Source: Vreelandella alkaliphila
Lineage (GTDB): Bacteria; Pseudomonadota; Gammaproteobacteria; Pseudomonadales; Halomonadaceae
Assembly: GCF_016107625.1 (NCBI RefSeq)
Contig: NZ_JABASV010000010.1
Coordinates: 1-64,000, forward strand
Length of the DNA: 64,000 nt
Direction: 5' to 3'
Each line of letters opens with the position of its first letter. Position 1 is the first letter of the stretch. Of this stretch, positions 1-8,508 are shown one piece after another. The notes below the pieces were generated by a model that was given only the letters and a program-made list of their open reading frames with translations, searched no databases and was not told the origin of the DNA. The position numbers were made by a program, and so were the translations under genes.

Positions 1-29
1 GTGTACTAATGGCCCGTGAGGCTTGACCC
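1..29 (+). rRNA. 23S rRNA, 3' end only (partial)
   Basis: The first bases (GTACTAATGGCCCGTGAGGC) match the conserved 3' terminus of bacterial 23S rRNA just before the processing stem. The rest lies outside the window. The boundary near position 29 is approximate, because the following bases belong to the 23S-5S spacer. Confidence 0.8.
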
Positions 30-156
30 TATAACACCCAAGGGGTCTGGTCGTAGTGATAATGAAAACCGGATACGCGCTTCCTGTCAGCGACAGGAGA
101 CGAGAGACGCCACAAAACATCAGTGACATGTTCAGCATGATATGCATTAAAAGTTA

Positions 157-275
157 CGCCTGACGACCATAGCACGCGTGAACCACCTGATCCCATGCCG
201 AACTCAGAAGTGAAACCGCTTAGCGCCGATGGTAGTGTGGGGTCTCCCCATGCGAGAGTAGGTCATTGTCAGGCA
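157..275 (+). rRNA. rrf: 5S ribosomal RNA
   Basis: This is a complete gammaproteobacterial 5S rRNA. The terminal stem pairs GCCTGAC at the 5' end with GTCAGGC at the 3' end. The internal block CCCATGCCGAACTCAGAAGT and the loop with GGTAGTGTGGGGTCTCCCC are typical of the family. The length is about 119 nt, as expected. It follows the 23S tail after a spacer of about 127 nt, so this is the distal end of an rrn operon. Confidence 0.95.
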
Positions 276-285
276 CTTATTTAAC

Positions 286-315
286 AAAAAACCCAGCCCA
301 TCGGCTGGGTTTTTT
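286..315 (+). terminator. Rho-independent terminator of the rRNA operon
   Basis: An A-tract runs into the stem ACCCAGCC/GGCTGGGT with a 4-nt loop, followed by six or more T. It lies about 10 nt after the 5S gene and fits termination of the rrn transcript. Confidence 0.9.
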
Positions 316-343
316 GTTTGCGCTATTGGTTATAGACTATTCG

Positions 344-382
344 AAAAAATCCCCCAGGGCTGATGCCTTGGGGGATTTTTTT
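344..382 (-). terminator. Terminator between rrn operon and hisC
   Basis: A G+C-rich stem (CCCCCAGGGC paired with GCCTTGGGGG) is flanked by A and T tracts. It can act in both directions. It sits 20 nt beyond the hisC stop codon and most likely ends the hisC transcript while also backing up the rRNA terminator. Confidence 0.8.
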
Positions 383-402
383 ATGCTTTGAAAATGTGAG
401 AA

Positions 403-1464
403 TTAGCGGCAGATTGCTTCCAGTGCCTCTATTAAACTATCCATTTCATCATCTGTACCGATTGTGATGCGTAAGAAGTTGTTGAGCGCGTCAGTATTAA
501 AGTGACGTACCAAAACTCCTCGCTCGCGGAGGCCTGCAAACAGCTGAGCGCCTTCAAAATCGTGATGCTGGGTAAGCACGAAGTTGGCCTTTGAAGGCAG
601 TACTTCAAAACCTAGCTGCTCAAGTCGCTGACGTGTGCGCTCACGGGTCGAGATCACATTATTTCGGCAAGCGTTAAAGTGTTCTTCATCTTTCAGAGCT
701 TCAATGCCGATGAGGCTCGCTAGGCTATCCACTGGATAGGAATTAAACGAGTCCTTGACCCGCTGGAGGCCATCAATCAGCTCAGGGGAGCCAATGGCAT
801 AGCCCAAGCGTAAACCAGCCAAGCTACGTGACTTAGAGAACGTTCCCGTGACTAGCAGGTTAGGGTAGCGCTTAACTAAGGCGACAGCGCTTTCAGCGCC
901 GAAATCAACATAAGCCTCATCAATTAATACAACCCGGTTTGTCACGCGCTTAAGCAGAGCTTCAATGGTTTCGAGGGAGTGCGCATGCCCAGTCGGCGCG
1001 TTTGGGTTGGCAAAAATAACGCCGCTGCGCTCTGATGCACTCGCCAGGGCATCAATATCAACTTCCCACTGGGCATTTAGTGGGTGTTTGCGAAGCGTGA
1101 CGCCATAAAGATTGGCGTAAACAGGATAGAAGCTATAGGTGATTGAGGGGACATCCAGCGGTGCGTCATGGCAGAAGAAGGCCTGAAACGCAAACGCGAG
1201 TACTTCATCTGACCCATTGCCGACGAAGGTTTCTGCCACGCTAACCCCATAGCTTTCAGCCAGCGCAGTACGCAATGCGTAAGAGGTAGGGTCAGGATAC
1301 AAGCGCAAATGATCGGTGGCATAATTGCGCAGCGCCTTGCTCACCCCTGGCGCAGGTGGGTAAGGGTTTTCATTGGTGTTGAGTTTAATAACCTGTTCGC
1401 GGGGCTGCTCACCTGGCACATAGGGGGTAAGCTCCCGAACAGCTGGACTCCAGTATTGGCTCAT
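403..1464 (-). CDS. hisC: Histidinol-phosphate aminotransferase
   Basis: HisC transfers an amino group from glutamate to imidazole-acetol phosphate to make L-histidinol phosphate in the cytosol. The 353 residues are normal for the family. Visible fold-type I PLP signatures include NTNENPYPP near the N-terminus, FANPNAPTG in the middle, DEAYVDFG, and the PLP-lysine block TFSKSRSLAGLRLGYA. The gene is monocistronic here, converging on the rRNA operon, and lies 6 kb from the hisBHAF cluster. Some HisC-like enzymes also accept aromatic substrates, but the sequence reads as a standard HisC. Confidence 0.95.
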   Translation of the reverse strand: MSQYWSPAVRELTPYVPGEQPREQVIKLNTNENPYPPAPGVSKALRNYATDHLRLYPDPTSYALRTALAESYGVSVAETFVGNGSDEVLAFAFQAFFCHDAPLDVPSITYSFYPVYANLYGVTLRKHPLNAQWEVDIDALASASERSGVIFANPNAPTGHAHSLETIEALLKRVTNRVVLIDEAYVDFGAESAVALVKRYPNLLVTGTFSKSRSLAGLRLGYAIGSPELIDGLQRVKDSFNSYPVDSLASLIGIEALKDEEHFNACRNNVISTRERTRQRLEQLGFEVLPSKANFVLTQHHDFEGAQLFAGLRERGVLVRHFNTDALNNFLRITIGTDDEMDSLIEALEAICR

Positions 1465-1628
1465 GGGGGTAACCTGATTATCCTAATGTTAATACCCCAT
1501 GGTCACCCGATGGCTGCCCGAGCGCAAGCATTCAAGTAAGCAAGGGGGTGGGCGTCGCACCTTGTAGCGGTTATGCTGTCATAAGCGCGCGAAAGAAATG
1601 TATGTCCAACACGATAAGGAGACACTCA

Positions 1629-2078
1629 ATGCAATTTAGGAGTTTGCTAGCCGGCTCGGCTATGTTGGCACTGCTGGCGGGCTGTGCAGCTGGCCCGACG
1701 GGCCAGGGGGAAGATGCAGGAATGACTGCTTCTCAAGTCAATTACCAAGGTACGCTGCCTTGCCGCAACTGCGATGGTATCGACTTGGATGTGACGATGA
1801 TAGGCGAAGAAATGAGTGCTCCTGAAGAGCGGACGTTCACGTTAAACGCCACTTATCGTAATCATCCACAAACACCACCAGACGAAAACTATGCAGGGAA
1901 CTGGGAAGTGTTGACGGGCACGCCGTCTGATCCAGATGCTACTGTCTATGAATTAACGCCGAATGGCGATGGTCAGATTTACTACTTCCAGCGTATCAGT
2001 GAGCGCACGTTGGAGCTGATCGACCCAGAGCGTCGTCGTTTCGAGAATGGCGAGATGCTGCAGTTACAGCGTCAATAA
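1629..2078 (+). CDS. NlpE-like outer-membrane lipoprotein (N-terminal domain only)
   Basis: The start at 1629 is chosen because AAGGAG lies 8 nt upstream; an earlier in-frame start lacks this. The product is about 149 residues. It begins with a lipoprotein signal ending in LLAGC (Cys19 is the lipidation site). The mature part contains YQGTLPCRNCDGI with the CxxC pair (Cys45, Cys48) that marks the NlpE N-terminal domain. NlpE of E. coli also has a C-terminal domain and signals envelope stress or copper to Cpx; that second domain is absent here. It may be a copper or envelope-stress lipoprotein, but the role is inference. Confidence 0.75.
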   Translation: MQFRSLLAGSAMLALLAGCAAGPTGQGEDAGMTASQVNYQGTLPCRNCDGIDLDVTMIGEEMSAPEERTFTLNATYRNHPQTPPDENYAGNWEVLTGTPSDPDATVYELTPNGDGQIYYFQRISERTLELIDPERRRFENGEMLQLQRQ

Positions 2079-2095
2079 AGTGTGAAGCGACGCTC

Positions 2096-2119
2096 AAAGG
2101 CGGCCATTGGCCGCCTTTT
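2096..2119 (+). terminator. Terminator after the NlpE-like gene
   Basis: A 10-bp stem AAAGGCGGCC/GGCCGCCTTT with a 3-nt loop and a short T run lies 17 nt after the lipoprotein stop codon. Confidence 0.8.
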
Positions 2120-2187
2120 GCATTTCTAGCTATCTGATGCATAAATCTCAGTGGCGACATCAAGATATCAACAGGAGCAATAGGGCG

Positions 2188-3558
2188 GTGGCGAAAGCGA
2201 AGAGTGCCTTTGTATGTACCGAGTGCGGTGCAGAGTATCGGAAGTGGCAAGGCCAGTGCTCCAGCTGCCAGGAGTGGAACACGCTAAGTGAGATTCGTTT
2301 GGCCAGTGCGCGACCTGGAGGTGGTACTGCGACGGGACGAGCGGGCTATGCTGGAGACCTGTCGCGAGACGTGGTGGATCTTGGTAATGTGGATCTCAGT
2401 GAGGTTCCTCGTCTTACCTCGACCTTTGCCGAGTTTGACCGTGTGCTGGGTGGCGGCTTAGTGCCGGGTTCCGCTGTGTTACTGGGGGGGAATCCAGGCG
2501 CTGGTAAATCTACACTGCTTCTACAAACTGCCTGCAAGCTCGCCCAGCAGCGGCGTATTCTATATGTCACTGGGGAGGAGTCGCTTTCCCAAGTCGCCAT
2601 GCGCGCCCACCGCTTACAGCTGCCTACTAATGGCTTGAAAATGTTGGCCGAGACCAGTGTAGAAACCATCTTGGCGGTGTCTGAACGGGAGAAGCCAGAG
2701 ATTCTGGTGATTGACTCCATCCAGACTATGCATCTGGAAGATATCAGCTCTGCGCCGGGGGGCGTTGCCCAGGTACGGGAGTCTGCGGCAGCGCTGACAC
2801 GCTTCGCTAAGCAAACGAACACGGTTCTTTTGCTGGTTGGACATGTGACCAAAGATGGCACGCTGGCGGGTCCTAAAGTGCTGGAGCATATGATTGATGC
2901 TTCGTTGCTATTAGAGGGCGGAGCTGATTCTCGATTTAGAACGCTCCGCGGCCAGAAAAACCGCTTCGGCGCGGTGAATGAGCTGGGTGTGTTTGCAATG
3001 CTCGAGCAAGGTCTGAAAGAGGTTAAAAACCCCAGCGCGATTTTCCTCTCACGCCAAGAAGAGCAGGCACCCGGTAGTTTGGTCATGGTGGTGTGGGAAG
3101 GCACTCGGCCCATTCTCGTGGAAGTGCAGGCATTGGTAGATGAGTCTGCCCTGGGGAATCCTCGCCGTGTTGCCGTTGGCGTCGATCAAAACCGACTTGC
3201 CATGCTGCTAGCCGTATTAAATCGCCACGGTGGTCTGTTTACCGGTGATCAAGATGTTTTCCTTAACGTGGTGGGTGGAGTGAAAGTGCTCGAAACCAGT
3301 GCTGACTTAGCGGTGCTGTTAGCCGTGGTGTCCAGTCTGCAAAATCGTGCACTGCCAAAAGAGCTAGTGGTGTTTGGCGAAGTGGGGCTTTCAGGAGAAA
3401 TTCGGCCAGTGCCCAGTGGGCAAGAACGCATTGCTGAAGCGGCTAAGCACGGTTTTCTAAGGGCAATTGTTCCGCGCGGCAACGCACCTAAGCAGGCTCC
3501 GAAGGGAATGGAGGTTATTCCTGTTGATAAATTGAGCGATGCCCTGGAAGCGTTGTAG
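2188..3558 (+). CDS. radA: DNA repair protein RadA
   Basis: RadA is a RecA-related ATPase that promotes branch migration during recombinational repair. A GTG start at 2188 is chosen: CAGGAG lies about 10 nt upstream and the protein then begins VAKAKSAFVCTECG, as in other RadA proteins. A longer ORF from 2107 would read through the upstream terminator. Domains in order: zinc finger CxxC...CxxC at residues 10-30, RecA-like core with Walker A GGNPGAGKST, the RadA-specific KNRFG motif, and a C-terminal Lon-like domain. At 456 residues it is full length. It appears to be transcribed alone or with selD 45 nt downstream. Confidence 0.95.
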   Translation: MAKAKSAFVCTECGAEYRKWQGQCSSCQEWNTLSEIRLASARPGGGTATGRAGYAGDLSRDVVDLGNVDLSEVPRLTSTFAEFDRVLGGGLVPGSAVLLGGNPGAGKSTLLLQTACKLAQQRRILYVTGEESLSQVAMRAHRLQLPTNGLKMLAETSVETILAVSEREKPEILVIDSIQTMHLEDISSAPGGVAQVRESAAALTRFAKQTNTVLLLVGHVTKDGTLAGPKVLEHMIDASLLLEGGADSRFRTLRGQKNRFGAVNELGVFAMLEQGLKEVKNPSAIFLSRQEEQAPGSLVMVVWEGTRPILVEVQALVDESALGNPRRVAVGVDQNRLAMLLAVLNRHGGLFTGDQDVFLNVVGGVKVLETSADLAVLLAVVSSLQNRALPKELVVFGEVGLSGEIRPVPSGQERIAEAAKHGFLRAIVPRGNAPKQAPKGMEVIPVDKLSDALEAL

Positions 3559-3603
3559 CGTAAGCTATGCTAAGGAAAAGCATTAAGACTAAGGAGATGC
3601 GCC

Positions 3604-4641
3604 ATGAGTGCAATTCGGTTAACCCAATATAGTCACGGAGCGGGTTGCGGCTGCAAAATTGCACCAGATGTACTGGATGGGATTCTTGCTAAAGCTGGGC
3701 CTGCCGCGGGCCATAAACGACTCATTGTCGGTAACAAGGGACGCGAAGACGCAGCGGTGTATGATTTGGGTGATGGCCGCGGCATGATTGCGACCACCGA
3801 CTTCTTTATGCCGATTGTCGATGACCCCTTTGATTTTGGTCGTATTGCTGCCACTAACGCGATTAGCGATGTGTATGCCATGGGTGGCACGCCGGTCATG
3901 GCATTGGGAATTTTAGGTTGGCCGCTGGATAAACTCAGCGCAGAAATCGCGGGTGATGTTGTTGCCGGTGCCCAGGCTGTTTGTCGTGAGCTAGGGGTAG
4001 CGTTAGCGGGCGGTCACTCGATCGACGCTCCTGAGCCGATGTTTGGTTTGGCGGTCAACGGGTTAGTCGATTTAGCGCATCTAAAGCTCAACAGCCAAGC
4101 AAAGCCTAATGACCTATTATTCCTAACCAAGCCACTTGGCGTAGGGCTACTAACCACAGCCGAAAAACGGGGTTTGTTAGAGGCTGGCCATCACGGCCTT
4201 GCCCGTGAAACGATGCTCAAGCCCAATCATATCGGTGTTGAGTTAGCTAAGGTGAAAGGCGTTAACGCTATGACGGATGTCACTGGGTTTGGCCTTGCTG
4301 GACACCTAGCTGAAATGTGCAGCGCAAGCGGTGTGATGGCGCAGATCGATTTTCGCCGCTTACCCCGTTTAGCAGAAGCCGAAGCCTACCGTCGGCAGGG
4401 CGCTGTCCCCGGAGGTTCGCTGCGCAATCGCGAAGCCCTTGGTAAAGCGTTGCCTGTGATGGACGATGCTCACTGGCAATGGCTGTGTGATCCTCAGACG
4501 TCAGGTGGTTTGCTGATCAGTGTCGACCCTGCCTGGGAAGATGATGTAGAGCGTATTGGTCGTGAGCACAGTCTTACCTTGGTACCGTTTGGTACCATGA
4601 AGGCAGCTCAAGGCGACGTTTTGATTGAGGTTATTGGATGA
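3604..4641 (+). CDS. selD: Selenophosphate synthase
   Basis: SelD makes selenophosphate from selenide and ATP, the selenium donor for tRNA 2-selenouridine and selenocysteine. The N-terminal loop GAGCGCK contains the catalytic Cys17, so this is the Cys form, not a selenoprotein. The glycine-rich AIRS-like ATP-binding core is intact (345 residues; GGHSIDAPEP, DVTGFGLAGH). The stop codon overlaps the start of selU by 4 nt (ATGA), indicating translational coupling. No selA or selB lies nearby, so the local context points to tRNA selenouridine as the purpose. Confidence 0.95.
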   Translation: MSAIRLTQYSHGAGCGCKIAPDVLDGILAKAGPAAGHKRLIVGNKGREDAAVYDLGDGRGMIATTDFFMPIVDDPFDFGRIAATNAISDVYAMGGTPVMALGILGWPLDKLSAEIAGDVVAGAQAVCRELGVALAGGHSIDAPEPMFGLAVNGLVDLAHLKLNSQAKPNDLLFLTKPLGVGLLTTAEKRGLLEAGHHGLARETMLKPNHIGVELAKVKGVNAMTDVTGFGLAGHLAEMCSASGVMAQIDFRRLPRLAEAEAYRRQGAVPGGSLRNREALGKALPVMDDAHWQWLCDPQTSGGLLISVDPAWEDDVERIGREHSLTLVPFGTMKAAQGDVLIEVIG

Positions 4642-5726
4642 CGCTAGCCACTGTTCCGGCATCATTGAACTTAATCGCGCAAACAACACCGCTGATAGAT
4701 GTGCGCGCCCCGGTTGAATTTATTCAAGGCAGTTTGCCTGGCGCGGTTAACTTACCGTTAATGGTTGATGATGAGCGCCATCAAGTGGGCATTGCTTATA
4801 AACAGCACGGACAGCAGGCAGCAATCGGATTAGGTGAACGTTTAGTCAGCGGTGGCACTAAGCAAGCACGCGTTGACGCGTGGCTGGGATACGTAGCGCG
4901 TCAACCAGACGCTATTATCTACTGTTTTCGCGGAGGGCTGCGTTCGCAAATTGCACAGCAATGGCTTGCTGATGCAGGCATCAACCGGCCGCGCATTGAC
5001 GGTGGCTGGAAAGCGATGCGGCAACGGCTATGTCAGCGCATTGATGAGGTTTCCAGCCAGCCGATGCTGGTCGTGGCGGGGCTGACAGGTTGCGCGAAAA
5101 CGACGCTAATTAATCAATTGAGTAACGGCATTGATTTAGAGGCTTTTGCCAACCATAAAGGATCGGCTTTTGGGAGGCAGCCAGAAGAACCGACAACACA
5201 AATTGATTTTGAGCATGCCTTAGCCAAGCGCTTAATTGGGCTGACGGGAAGCTTAGTGGTAGAAGATGAGTCGCGGCAAATCGGTAATGCCAATATTCCG
5301 CTTACCTTTTGGCATGCCCTGCAACGTGCGCCGCGAATACGCATTGAGATGCCCTTGGATTGGCGTTTAGAGCAGTTGCGCCGCGACTATATCGAAGCAC
5401 TTGAACAGCGCTACACTGTCCGTTACGGCCCACAAGAGGGCTGGCAACGTATGCGACTCCAATTAGCCAATGCCCTGGAGCGTTTGGCGAAACGCTTAGG
5501 CAATGCCCGATTGCAGCGTCTACAGCGATTACAAGGTATGGCTTTTGATGCCCATGCACTAGGGAATATTCAAGCCCACGAAGCATGGCTTGCGCCACTG
5601 TTGACCGAATATTACGACCCACTTTATCGCTATCATCTTGAAAAGCAGCGAGATAACCGCCCTGTGGAACTGCATGTTGGCGATTGGGAAAGCTGCTTTG
5701 AAGCCGCTAGGCAGTGGAGCGCTTAG
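4638..5726 (+). CDS. selU: tRNA 2-selenouridine synthase SelU/MnmH
   Basis: SelU replaces the sulfur of 2-thiouridine at wobble position 34 of certain tRNAs with selenium, through a geranylated intermediate. The N-terminal rhodanese domain carries the active-site loop CFRGGLRS (Cys96). The C-terminal P-loop domain has a Walker A-like segment GLTGCAKT at residues 148-155 and the family block NHKGSAFG. The usual glycine before the P-loop lysine is alanine here (Ala153), which is unusual. Length 362 residues is normal. It overlaps selD by 4 nt and uses its product. Confidence 0.93.
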   Translation: MTLATVPASLNLIAQTTPLIDVRAPVEFIQGSLPGAVNLPLMVDDERHQVGIAYKQHGQQAAIGLGERLVSGGTKQARVDAWLGYVARQPDAIIYCFRGGLRSQIAQQWLADAGINRPRIDGGWKAMRQRLCQRIDEVSSQPMLVVAGLTGCAKTTLINQLSNGIDLEAFANHKGSAFGRQPEEPTTQIDFEHALAKRLIGLTGSLVVEDESRQIGNANIPLTFWHALQRAPRIRIEMPLDWRLEQLRRDYIEALEQRYTVRYGPQEGWQRMRLQLANALERLAKRLGNARLQRLQRLQGMAFDAHALGNIQAHEAWLAPLLTEYYDPLYRYHLEKQRDNRPVELHVGDWESCFEAARQWSA

Positions 5727-5748
5727 CGGCGTTGTATTCATCTATAGA

Positions 5749-6441
5749 TTATGCCGCTTTCAGCCATTGGGTCATCACGCGGTCTAGCAGCGGGGCTAAC
5801 TGATGAAAGCGTCCAGCATTTTCTAGGATCTGTTCACTGGTTTGTATAAAGCGCCCTGCTGCGGCAGTTTTGGGCTGTGGCCATTCATCGGCATTGAGCA
5901 GTGGTGATACGCTGGAAGCCGTCGATTCGAAATGACACAGTAAACCGACGACACGCCCGGCGTCCCACGAAAAACCTTGCAGTGGTGCTGCTGCACTGCC
6001 GCCTAGCGGTAGTGCGCTTTCCGGTAAGCTAAACACGAGGCGGTGCATCATAAATGCCTCAAATTGTTCGGGTAGGTCAAAGGTGCTTTCCGGGGCAAGT
6101 GTTATTTGGTGCCAGCCAATTTCAGGGTAGGTGCCTGGTGCAATAACGGCATCCAGCGCCTCCGCTATCCACAGTGCGCCCAAGCCAATACCCAATAATG
6201 GTTTCTGCCCATCCAGATAGCGGTTAATCAGCTTGCGTTCGGCTTTAAACCAATCGGGTGGATCATTTACTAGACGTTCAGGGCCATCCAGTATAATTAG
6301 CGCGTCGCACTCACCTGGTCGTGGAGTTAGCTCGCCCGCATAAAGATGAAAAACGGTGTAACTATGGCCCATACTCTCAAGCCAGTCAGTTAGACGAGCG
6401 GGACCATGGTCAGGGCCGTGCTGTAGCAGATGAATATGCAT
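5749..6441 (-). CDS. Class I glutamine amidotransferase-like protein lacking the catalytic Cys
   Basis: The 230-residue protein has the overall layout of stand-alone class I amidotransferases (GMP synthase-like GATase1): LQHGPDHGPARL at the N-terminus, LIILDGPERLVND where active members have GGPMSVND, and PLLGIGLGAL at the nucleophile elbow. The catalytic Cys is replaced by Gly86. A possible His/Glu pair remains at GLLCHFES (His170, Glu172). It therefore cannot work as a classical glutaminase; binding or regulatory roles are possible but unproven. GGAG precedes the ATG. It is convergent with selU and divergent from yjaG. Confidence 0.7.
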   Translation of the reverse strand: MHIHLLQHGPDHGPARLTDWLESMGHSYTVFHLYAGELTPRPGECDALIILDGPERLVNDPPDWFKAERKLINRYLDGQKPLLGIGLGALWIAEALDAVIAPGTYPEIGWHQITLAPESTFDLPEQFEAFMMHRLVFSLPESALPLGGSAAAPLQGFSWDAGRVVGLLCHFESTASSVSPLLNADEWPQPKTAAAGRFIQTSEQILENAGRFHQLAPLLDRVMTQWLKAA

Positions 6442-6553
6442 GGTAATCTCCTCGCCGGCCGATGTTAATAACGCGATAGGGATCTCCTGCCGCGTTTGTG
6501 CGACGATAACGTATCGCGTTCATTTCACCAATATTGTGACCCAGGAAATCAGC

Positions 6554-7156
6554 ATGGTGGCTAAACCCCTAGGATTTTACCAGCGGCTTCAACAGTTGCC
6601 GTTGCCCGCTCAGCAAGCGTTTATGGCAGCCCTGTGTGAACGTCTGCTACCTAACTACGCGCTTTATCAACAAACCACGGGGTTAGGTGACGAGCATACA
6701 CTGCGTACTGTGCTGAGCCTGGTGTGGGAACGTCTGAGCGTTTCTAATGCTAGCATTGACTTTGCTCGGCAAGCGGAAAAGCTAGCTGAGTGCGAACCTC
6801 CGGAAGATGATGAGAGCTTTGGAGCGCGCCGAGCGTTAGATGCTGTTGTGTCGGTATCCGCGCTGCTGGATACGCTGCTGGGGGAGTCGCCTGAAGCCGT
6901 GTTAGATGTCAGCCGCACCTCGCGAGCGGGCGTTCGCGCTTTTATCGAGCTAACGGAAGGTGAAGAAGATGCCCAGGCGCTTGCGCTGATCATTCGCGAC
7001 CATCCCTTGATGGCCGACGAAAATGATTTCCAGGACGCTGTTTTGGACGCCGTGAGTGAGCCAATTACTAAAGCCTACCTAAAAGAAATTCGTCAGCTAG
7101 GGCGTAATAACGGCATTAGTAATCTTGGTTTAACCTTAGACGAGGGCAAGGAGTAG
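6554..7156 (+). CDS. yjaG: YjaG family protein (DUF416)
   Basis: The start at 6554 follows an AGGA ribosome-binding site; a longer frame from 6440 would overlap the divergent neighbour. The 200-residue product resembles E. coli YjaG: FMAALCERLLPNYALY and TTGLGDEHTLRTVLSLVWE align with that family's conserved N-terminal helices. It is predicted all-helical, acidic and cytosolic, with no signal peptide. The function of DUF416 proteins is not established, and nothing in the neighbourhood clarifies it. Confidence 0.8.
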   Translation: MVAKPLGFYQRLQQLPLPAQQAFMAALCERLLPNYALYQQTTGLGDEHTLRTVLSLVWERLSVSNASIDFARQAEKLAECEPPEDDESFGARRALDAVVSVSALLDTLLGESPEAVLDVSRTSRAGVRAFIELTEGEEDAQALALIIRDHPLMADENDFQDAVLDAVSEPITKAYLKEIRQLGRNNGISNLGLTLDEGKE

Positions 7157-7169
7157 CTGTCGAAGCTGG

Positions 7170-7676
7170 TTAAAACCGCAGGCCCGCCGTCACCATCATG
7201 CCGGCGGTGCCGAAGATGATGAGATCTGATTCTACGCGCCCCCATTGCACGCCAATGCTGGGTAGCAGTGCAGGCGCCGTGCCTAAATGGTTAAAGGGAA
7301 TCTTGTCGCGATATTCACCTTTATAGCCGTGTAGTAGCCCGCCAGTTAGCTTGGCGCGTACGTTGATCTCTTCGGCAAATTGCCAAAGCGGGAATTCACG
7401 CCCTGCATAAAAATACCAGGTTGGTTGATCAAACGAGTTTTTAAACCATGCCGCCCCTGTTAACCAGCGGTCTGGATTATGTAGTTCAATGCTTACCAGT
7501 TTTTGCTGATTGGTATGGTCAGGGTCAGGATCGAAGTGGCGCGTTAGCAAACTGGTTTGCACCAGTGTGTGATCGAGTTCTAAGGTGGGAGGCCAATCTG
7601 GCAAAGAAAAGGCTGAGACGGTAGTGCTCAGCCAAATCCCTGCTATCCCTCCTGCCCATTGATAATAACGAGGCAT
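7170..7676 (-). CDS. Putative outer-membrane beta-barrel protein
   Basis: The protein has 168 residues. It starts with a cleavable signal peptide (hydrophobic stretch ending near TTVSAFS). The mature part shows alternating aromatic and polar segments (AAWFKNSFDQPTWYFYAGRE) and ends in Phe (AGLRF), which is typical of outer-membrane barrels recognised by BAM. It resembles short proteobacterial proteins sometimes annotated as glycerol-3-phosphate transporters, but that label has weak support. AGGAAC lies upstream of the ATG. It is 58 nt downstream of hisF on the same strand and could be read through from the his operon. Confidence 0.55.
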   Translation of the reverse strand: MPRYYQWAGGIAGIWLSTTVSAFSLPDWPPTLELDHTLVQTSLLTRHFDPDPDHTNQQKLVSIELHNPDRWLTGAAWFKNSFDQPTWYFYAGREFPLWQFAEEINVRAKLTGGLLHGYKGEYRDKIPFNHLGTAPALLPSIGVQWGRVESDLIIFGTAGMMVTAGLRF

Positions 7677-7734
7677 GTCACTGTTCCTGAGAGAAGGGCT
7701 TTTTGCTAAGTGATTTCACTACTAAGTGGTTTCG

Positions 7735-8508
7735 CTAAAGGCGCATTTCGATGCCACGTTCCGCCATGTAACGTTTTGCTTCTGGTATCGTATATTCACC
7801 GAAATGGAAGATGCTTGCTGCCAATACTGCATCGGCACCACCTTTGAGTACGCCGTCTACTAAGTGATCCAAGTTTCCTACACCGCCAGAGGCAATTACC
7901 GGCACGCTGACGGCTTCAGAAATAGCATGGGTAACCCCCAGATCAAAGCCCACTTTAGTGCCGTCGCGATCCATACTGGTGAGCAATAACTCGCCAGCAC
8001 CAAACTCTACCATCTTTTTGGCCCACTCGATGGCATCCAGTCCCGTTGGTCGACGCCCACCATGAGTGAATATTTCCCAGCGAGGAGGCTCGCCTTCTTT
8101 AGACACCTTCTTAGCGTCAATCGCCACCACAATACATTGGCTGCCAAAGCGCTCGGCGGCTTCGCGAACAAACTCAGGGTTGGTCACCGCGGCGGTATTG
8201 ATGGAGACTTTATCAGCCCCTGCATTCAGCATCGTGCGAATATCATCGCAGCTGCGGATGCCTCCCCCCACGGTGAGGGGAATAAACACTTCACCGGCAA
8301 TGCGCTCTACCATGTCGACCGTTGTGTCACGGTTTTCATGGCTGGCGGTAATGTCGAGGAAGGTGATTTCATCGGCACCCTGCTGGTTATAGCGCTGGGC
8401 AATTTCGACCGGATCGCCTGCATCACGGATGCCTACAAAGTTAACGCCTTTCACCACGCGTCCGGCATCGACATCTAAGCAAGGGATAATACGTTTCGCT
8501 AAACTCAT
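7735..8508 (-). CDS. hisF: Imidazole glycerol phosphate synthase, cyclase subunit
   Basis: HisF is the (beta/alpha)8 cyclase that combines ammonia from HisH with PRFAR to give imidazole glycerol phosphate and AICAR. It begins [21 protein letters not shown], with catalytic Asp11-equivalent in CLDVD. The second catalytic Asp lies in [10 protein letters not shown], and the phosphate loops are VGGGIRS and ASGGVGN. At 257 residues it is full length. The start overlaps the hisA stop by 4 nt. It is the last his gene of this cluster. Confidence 0.97.
   Translation of the reverse strand: MSLAKRIIPCLDVDAGRVVKGVNFVGIRDAGDPVEIAQRYNQQGADEITFLDITASHENRDTTVDMVERIAGEVFIPLTVGGGIRSCDDIRTMLNAGADKVSINTAAVTNPEFVREAAERFGSQCIVVAIDAKKVSKEGEPPRWEIFTHGGRRPTGLDAIEWAKKMVEFGAGELLLTSMDRDGTKVGFDLGVTHAISEAVSVPVIASGGVGNLDHLVDGVLKGGADAVLAASIFHFGEYTIPEAKRYMAERGIEMRL

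Noticed and set aside
2346..3113. Long minus-strand open frame opposite radA
   Set aside because: It lies fully inside radA, has Ser/Arg-rich composition typical of an antisense shadow, no ribosome-binding site and no recognisable domain.
5936..6060. Frameshift or pseudogene as the reason for the degenerate amidotransferase
   Set aside because: The frame is open over the full expected length with a good ribosome-binding site, and the lost Cys is a clean substitution, so the gene does not look broken.
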